DNA of 7,973 nt from Burkholderiales bacterium (GTDB lineage Bacteria; Pseudomonadota; Gammaproteobacteria; Burkholderiales; Burkholderiaceae_C), in NCBI GenBank assembly GCA_028869035.1, contig JAGWTL010000124.1:1-7973 (forward strand), in the 5' to 3' direction. Positions within the stretch are counted from its first letter, which is position 1; the number at the start of each line of letters is the position of its first letter. Positions 4,630-7,973 of the stretch are shown one piece after another. Both the position numbers and the translations under genes were made by a program. The notes under the pieces are model-generated. The model was not told where the DNA came from. It made no database searches and worked only from the letters and a program-made list of their open reading frames with translations.

Positions 4630-6303
4630 TCAGGCCCGGAACTTGTTGGTAATAGGATAACGCCAATCCTTGCCGAAACTGCGGTGGGTCACCCGGATGC
4701 CCACGGGCGCCTGGCGGCGCTTGTATTCGTTGAGCTTGATCAGCCGCGTAACCTTCTCCACGTCGGCCCGTGCATAACCCTGGGCCACGATCTCCTCGAT
4801 GCCCCGGTCATTCTCCATGTAGCGCTCGACGATCGCGTCCAGCACCTCGTACTCGGGCAGGCTGTCCTGGTCTTTCTGGTCCGGCCGCAACTCGGCGCTG
4901 GGCGGACGCGTGATGATGCGCTCGGGGATCGGGTTGGCGCCGCTGCCATGCGGGTCATGGGCATTGCGCCAGTGCGCCAGCCGGAACACGGTGGTCTTGG
5001 CCAGATCCTTGATCACGGCGAAGCCGCCCGCCATGTCGCCATAAAGTGTGCAGTAGCCGGTGGCCATCTCGGACTTGTTGCCCGTGGTCAGCACGATGCG
5101 CCCGCTCTTGTTGGACAGGGCCATCAGCAACGTGCCGCGGATGCGCGCCTGGATGTTTTCCTCGGTCGTATCCTCGGGCAGGTCTCGAAACTCGGCCGCC
5201 AGCGAGGCCTTGAAGGCTTCGAACTCGGGCACGATGGAGATCTCGTCGTACTGCACGCCCAGGCGCTGGGCCATGTCACGCGCATCGATCCAGCTGATGT
5301 CGGCCGTGTAGGGCGAGGGCATCATGACCGTGCGTACTTTGTCCGCGCCCAGCGCGTCGACCGCGATGGCCAGCACCAGGGCCGAATCGATGCCACCCGA
5401 CAGACCCAGGATGGCCCCGGGGAATCCGTTCTTGCCCACATAGTCGCGCACGCCCAGCACCAGGGCGTCCCAGAGATCGGCGTCGGCGCTGCGATCGGGT
5501 TCAATGGTTCCACCCACTCGCAGACCGGTCGCGGTGCGATCGACGGTGAGCGTGAACAGATCGTCTGCAAAACTTGGTGCCCGTGCCGCCAGGGAGCCAT
5601 CGGTCTGCAAGGCAAAGGAGTGGCCTTCGAACACCACTTCATCCTGCCCGCCCACCAGGTGCGCATAGACCAGGGGCAGGCCGCAGTCCCGCACCCGCTG
5701 CCGCATCATCTCCTCACGTTCGCCCCCCTTGCCCACGTGGAAGGGCGAAGCGTTGATCACGGCCAGAAGTTCGGCCCCGACCGCCCGTGCCTCCCGTGCC
5801 GGGGCCTCGTACCAGGCGTCCTCGCAGATCAGCAGGCCCACCTTGACGCCGCACGCTTCGAAGACGCAGGCCTCGTGGCCCGGCACAAAGTAGCGCCGCT
5901 CGTCAAAGACCTGGTAGTTGGGCAGCTCGCGCTTGGCATAGGCGGCCACGACTCGCCCCTCGCACAGCACACTGGCCGCGTTGACGCGGTTGGGCACGGT
6001 CACCGAACGCGTGCGCCGCCCGCCCGCCTCGATGGCGGCCGGATGGCCCACCACCACGGTCATCTCCTTTAACCCGGCCAGCTCGCGGGCCACTGTTTTC
6101 ACGGCATCATCGCAGGCGGCGATGAAGGACGGTCGGAAAAACAGGTCCTCGGCGGCATAACCGCAGATGGAGAGTTCGGGCGTGAGCAGCAGGCGCGAAC
6201 CGCTGGCGTGAGCCTCACGCGCGGCAGCGATGATTTTCTGCGCATTACCCGCCATGTCGCCGACGACGAAGTTGAGCTGGGCAAGGCAGATACGCAGGGT
6301 CAT
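4630..6303 (-). CDS. nadE: Glutamine-dependent NAD+ synthetase
   Basis: Catalyses the last step of NAD+ synthesis: ATP-dependent amidation of deamido-NAD+ using ammonia drawn from glutamine. The 557 residues form two domains. The N-terminal nitrilase-like glutaminase (about 1-265) shows the Glu-Lys-Cys triad: Glu43 in LLTPELSICGYA, Lys124 in YAKRELPNY and Cys160 in GLLICEDAW. The C-terminal synthetase (about 275-557) has the ATP pyrophosphatase loop LGLSGGIDSALVLA (299-312), TTGNKSEMATGYCTLYGDMA (406-425), and the ending RRQAPVGIRVTHRSFGKDWR. This is the long glutamine-using form, unlike the roughly 275-residue ammonia-using enzyme of E. coli. The ATG at 6303 starts MTLRICLAQLNFVVGDMAGN, the usual first strand of the fold; the frame is open further upstream but that would add unrelated sequence overlapping the divergent gene. 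No strong Shine-Dalgarno is seen. glnB lies downstream in the same direction. Confidence 0.97.
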   Translation of the reverse strand: MTLRICLAQLNFVVGDMAGNAQKIIAAAREAHASGSRLLLTPELSICGYAAEDLFFRPSFIAACDDAVKTVARELAGLKEMTVVVGHPAAIEAGGRRTRSVTVPNRVNAASVLCEGRVVAAYAKRELPNYQVFDERRYFVPGHEACVFEACGVKVGLLICEDAWYEAPAREARAVGAELLAVINASPFHVGKGGEREEMMRQRVRDCGLPLVYAHLVGGQDEVVFEGHSFALQTDGSLAARAPSFADDLFTLTVDRTATGLRVGGTIEPDRSADADLWDALVLGVRDYVGKNGFPGAILGLSGGIDSALVLAIAVDALGADKVRTVMMPSPYTADISWIDARDMAQRLGVQYDEISIVPEFEAFKASLAAEFRDLPEDTTEENIQARIRGTLLMALSNKSGRIVLTTGNKSEMATGYCTLYGDMAGGFAVIKDLAKTTVFRLAHWRNAHDPHGSGANPIPERIITRPPSAELRPDQKDQDSLPEYEVLDAIVERYMENDRGIEEIVAQGYARADVEKVTRLIKLNEYKRRQAPVGIRVTHRSFGKDWRYPITNKFRA

Positions 6304-6330
6304 GGAAGGCAAGAGAAGTCGGGAAGCAGC

Positions 6331-7503
6331 GTGAGTAAAAGCAATTATGTCATCCGGGTGCTCGACACACCTTTGCAGATCGAGGCCCGGCTCTGGGACG
6401 AGTTGCTGGCGCTGCAGGCCCAGCCCACCCCCTTCATGCAGCACGCCTACCTGGCCGCACTGCACCGCAGCGGCAGCGCCGTGCCGGCCAGCGGCTGGAC
6501 GCCGCGTTTCCTCACCCTGTGGGACACCGCAGGATGCCTGCAGGCTGCCTGTCCGCTCTACCTGAAAAGCCACTCACGCGGTGAATACGTTTTCGACTGG
6601 TCCTGGGCGGATGCCCACCATCGCCACGGTCGCGCCTACTACCCCAAGGCCGTGGTGGCCGTGCCTTTCACGCCGGTGCCCGGCAGCCGACTGCTGGCCC
6701 GCGATGCGGCGGCACGCACGGCGCTGATCGAAGCGGCCCTGGACCTGTGCCGTGAAGCCGGCTGCTCTTCCCTGCACCTGCTGTTTGGCGCGCCAGCCGA
6801 CATCAGCAGTTCGGAGCAGGCCGGCCTGCTCCTGCGCCATACCGTGCAGTTTCACTGGCAGAACAGGGACACTGTTCTCTACCGCGACATGGAGGATTTT
6901 CTGGCCGCCCTGAACCAGGAAAAACGCAAGAAGATCCGGCAGGAACGGCGCAAGGTGCAAGCGGCCGGCGTGACGCTGCGCCATGCCCGTGGCGCGGACA
7001 TCAGCGTCGAAGACTGGGATTTTTTCTACCGTTGTTATGAGCAGACCTACCTCGAGCACGGCAACCCGCCCTATCTGAGTCGGCGTTTTTTCGAAGAGGT
7101 CGCCGGCACGCAGTCGCAGCACTGGCTGCTCTTCATCGCCGAACGCCAGGGCCGGCCTGTCGCCAGCAGCCTGATTGCCGTCAGCGATGCCGGAAAGGAG
7201 AAAGTGGCCTGGGGACGCTACTGGGGTGCGCTGGAGCGGGTCGACTGCCTGCATTTCGAGGCTTGCTATTACAGCCCGCTGGCGTGGTGCATCCAGCAGG
7301 GATATCACCGCTTCGAGGGCGGTGCGCAGGGGGAGCATAAGCTGGCCCGTGCCCTGCTGCCCGTTCGCACGAGCAGCGCCCACTGGCTGTCACACCCGGA
7401 GTTCGCCAGTGCCATCGAACGCTTTCTGGAGCGTGAAACGCTGGGCATCACCGACTATGTGGATGAGCTGGAGCGACACTCCCCTTTGAGGCAGGAAGGC
7501 TAG
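6331..7503 (+). CDS. FemAB-like/DUF482 (COG3146) predicted N-acyltransferase, GNAT fold
   Basis: A 390-residue protein of the DUF482 family, which is related to FemAB-type aminoacyl/acyl transferases with a double GNAT-like fold. The specific reaction is not established for the family. Seen: FMQHAYLAAL (35-44), ACPLYLKSHSRGEYVFDWSW (73-92), the hallmark YYPKAVVAVPFTPVPGSRLL (103-122), FHWQNRDTVLY (174-184), the basic helix LNQEKRKKIRQERRKVQAAG (194-213), GRYWGALERVDCLHFEACYY (295-314) and FEGGAQGEHKLARALLPV (328-345). The length fits the family. No signal peptide or membrane span is visible, so it is probably cytoplasmic. GTG at 6331 is taken as the start because it follows GGGAAG (6321-6326) and the upstream frame runs into nadE on the other strand. 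It is divergent from nadE, with only 27 bases between the start codons. Confidence 0.85.
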   Translation: MSKSNYVIRVLDTPLQIEARLWDELLALQAQPTPFMQHAYLAALHRSGSAVPASGWTPRFLTLWDTAGCLQAACPLYLKSHSRGEYVFDWSWADAHHRHGRAYYPKAVVAVPFTPVPGSRLLARDAAARTALIEAALDLCREAGCSSLHLLFGAPADISSSEQAGLLLRHTVQFHWQNRDTVLYRDMEDFLAALNQEKRKKIRQERRKVQAAGVTLRHARGADISVEDWDFFYRCYEQTYLEHGNPPYLSRRFFEEVAGTQSQHWLLFIAERQGRPVASSLIAVSDAGKEKVAWGRYWGALERVDCLHFEACYYSPLAWCIQQGYHRFEGGAQGEHKLARALLPVRTSSAHWLSHPEFASAIERFLERETLGITDYVDELERHSPLRQEG

Positions 7504-7510
7504 CGACGGC

Positions 7511-7973
7511 TCAGAAGCTTTCCCAGTCGCCGTCATTCCCGCCGGCCTTGCCGCTCAATTTGGTAGACGGACTGGACAAGGCCATAGGAGCGGCGGCCGG
7601 GCTATTCCCTTGGCCTGCAGGCCGAGTTGCGGTCGCGCGCGCCGGCAGGCTTGCCGGCTTGCTCGGTCGGCTGACCGGGGCCGGCGCTGAAGTCAAGGCG
7701 CCGAATTCATTCGGCTGCGCATCTACCTTGAACACGGCCACGGTCTGCACCAGATCCTGGGCCTGACTCTTGAGGCTGCTGGCCGCTGCGGCCATCTCCT
7801 CCACCAGCGCCGCGTTCTGCTGCGTGGCCTGGTCCATATTGGTCACGGCCTCACCGATCTGCGCCACGCCCTGGCTCTGCTCGGCGCTGGCCGCGCTGAT
7901 CTCGCCCATGATGTCCGTCACGCGCCGGATGCTGGCCACCACCTCGTTCATGGTCGCACCGGCCTGGTCCACC
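7511..7973 (-). CDS. Methyl-accepting chemotaxis protein, C-terminal end, truncated by window edge
   Basis: The last 153 residues of a chemoreceptor; the ligand-binding, membrane and hairpin-tip parts lie beyond base 7973. The visible part begins in the C-terminal arm of the signalling coiled coil (VASIRRVTDIMGEISAASAE, residues 12-31). It continues through QIGEAVTNMDQATQQNAALV, where AALVEEMAAA (54-63) fits the CheR methylation-site consensus, and then SSLKSQAQDLVQTVAVFKV (65-83), which closes the helix. A linker of about 65 residues rich in Pro, Ala, Ser and Lys follows. The protein ends in DWESF, which resembles the CheR/CheB-tethering pentapeptide (NWETF in E. coli Tar and Tsr). It converges on the DUF482 gene with seven bases between stop codons. 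Which signal it senses cannot be said from this fragment. Confidence 0.95.
   Translation of the reverse strand, partial: VDQAGATMNEVVASIRRVTDIMGEISAASAEQSQGVAQIGEAVTNMDQATQQNAALVEEMAAAASSLKSQAQDLVQTVAVFKVDAQPNEFGALTSAPAPVSRPSKPASLPARATATRPAGQGNSPAAAPMALSSPSTKLSGKAGGNDGDWESF
7514..7528 (-). other. C-terminal CheR/CheB docking pentapeptide (DWESF) of the chemoreceptor
   Basis: The last five codons before the stop encode DWESF, matching the aromatic-x-x-Phe pattern (xWxxF) of receptor tails that recruit the methyltransferase CheR and, in some species, the methylesterase CheB. A long flexible linker separates it from the methylation helix, as in known tethering receptors. Function is inferred from the motif alone. 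Confidence 0.65.

Noticed and set aside
4618..6072. Long plus-strand open frame (484 codons) opposite nadE
   Set aside because: It lies entirely antisense to nadE, which has complete catalytic motifs and full family length. The plus-strand product is His/Gly/Gln-rich, low in recognisable motifs, and typical of a GC-rich shadow frame.
6304..6573. N-terminal extension of nadE by 90 residues
   Set aside because: The extension has no family counterpart, overlaps the DUF482 gene on the other strand, and MTLRICLAQLNF is the normal first strand of the glutaminase domain.
6574..7383. Minus-strand open frame of 269 codons opposite the DUF482 gene
   Set aside because: It is antisense to a gene with conserved family blocks over its whole length, and its product shows no domain I recognise.
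7494..7520. Bidirectional terminator between the DUF482 gene and the chemoreceptor gene
   Set aside because: Only seven bases separate the stop codons and no stem with a flanking T-run is present around them.
1..7973. Mobile element, CRISPR array, tRNA or rRNA
   Set aside because: No transposase, terminal repeats, regularly spaced repeats or tRNA-like cloverleaf was seen; nearly every base is accounted for by core chromosomal genes.

Overview
The window is GC-rich, densely packed bacterial chromosome. Its gene content and protein sequences fit a betaproteobacterium of the order Burkholderiales, most likely family Comamonadaceae. That placement rests on recalled family-level similarity of the acetolactate synthase, the sigma/DUF3619/DUF3106/RDD gene block and GlnB, and no database search was made. 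I see no mobile element, tRNA, rRNA, CRISPR array or sign of recent transfer.

Layout from left to right: (1) On the minus strand, 1-657 holds the N-terminal part of the acetolactate synthase large subunit, cut by the window edge. (2) A 276-base divergent intergenic region (658-933) carries three inverted repeats in the leader of the synthase gene and a possible promoter for the rightward genes. (3) On the plus strand, 934-3226 holds a tightly overlapping four-gene block: an ECF-like sigma factor, a single-span membrane protein (DUF3619), an exported repeat protein (DUF3106) and a polytopic RDD membrane protein. (4) It is followed by diacylglycerol kinase (dgkA) and a LOG-family nucleoside-monophosphate phosphoribohydrolase-like protein, joined by an ATGA overlap. 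(5) Converging on these from the right are glnB (PII) and, upstream of it on the same minus strand, a glutamine-dependent NAD+ synthetase (nadE). (6) A FemAB-like/DUF482 predicted N-acyltransferase is read rightward, divergent from nadE. (7) It converges on the C-terminal end of a methyl-accepting chemotaxis protein that runs off the right edge.

Most of the genes are core metabolism: branched-chain amino acid synthesis, lipid recycling, NAD+ synthesis, nitrogen sensing and chemotaxis. The most interesting part is the sigma/DUF3619/DUF3106/RDD block. Its architecture (cytoplasmic sigma factor, one-span membrane protein with a likely cytoplasmic N-terminus, periplasmic protein made of LTxxQ-like repeats) resembles known trans-envelope sigma/anti-sigma/periplasmic-sensor systems such as CnrYXH. 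To my knowledge it has no established function. The nadE-glnB pairing is a second point of interest because a glutamine-consuming NAD+ synthetase sits directly upstream of the glutamine/2-oxoglutarate sensor PII.
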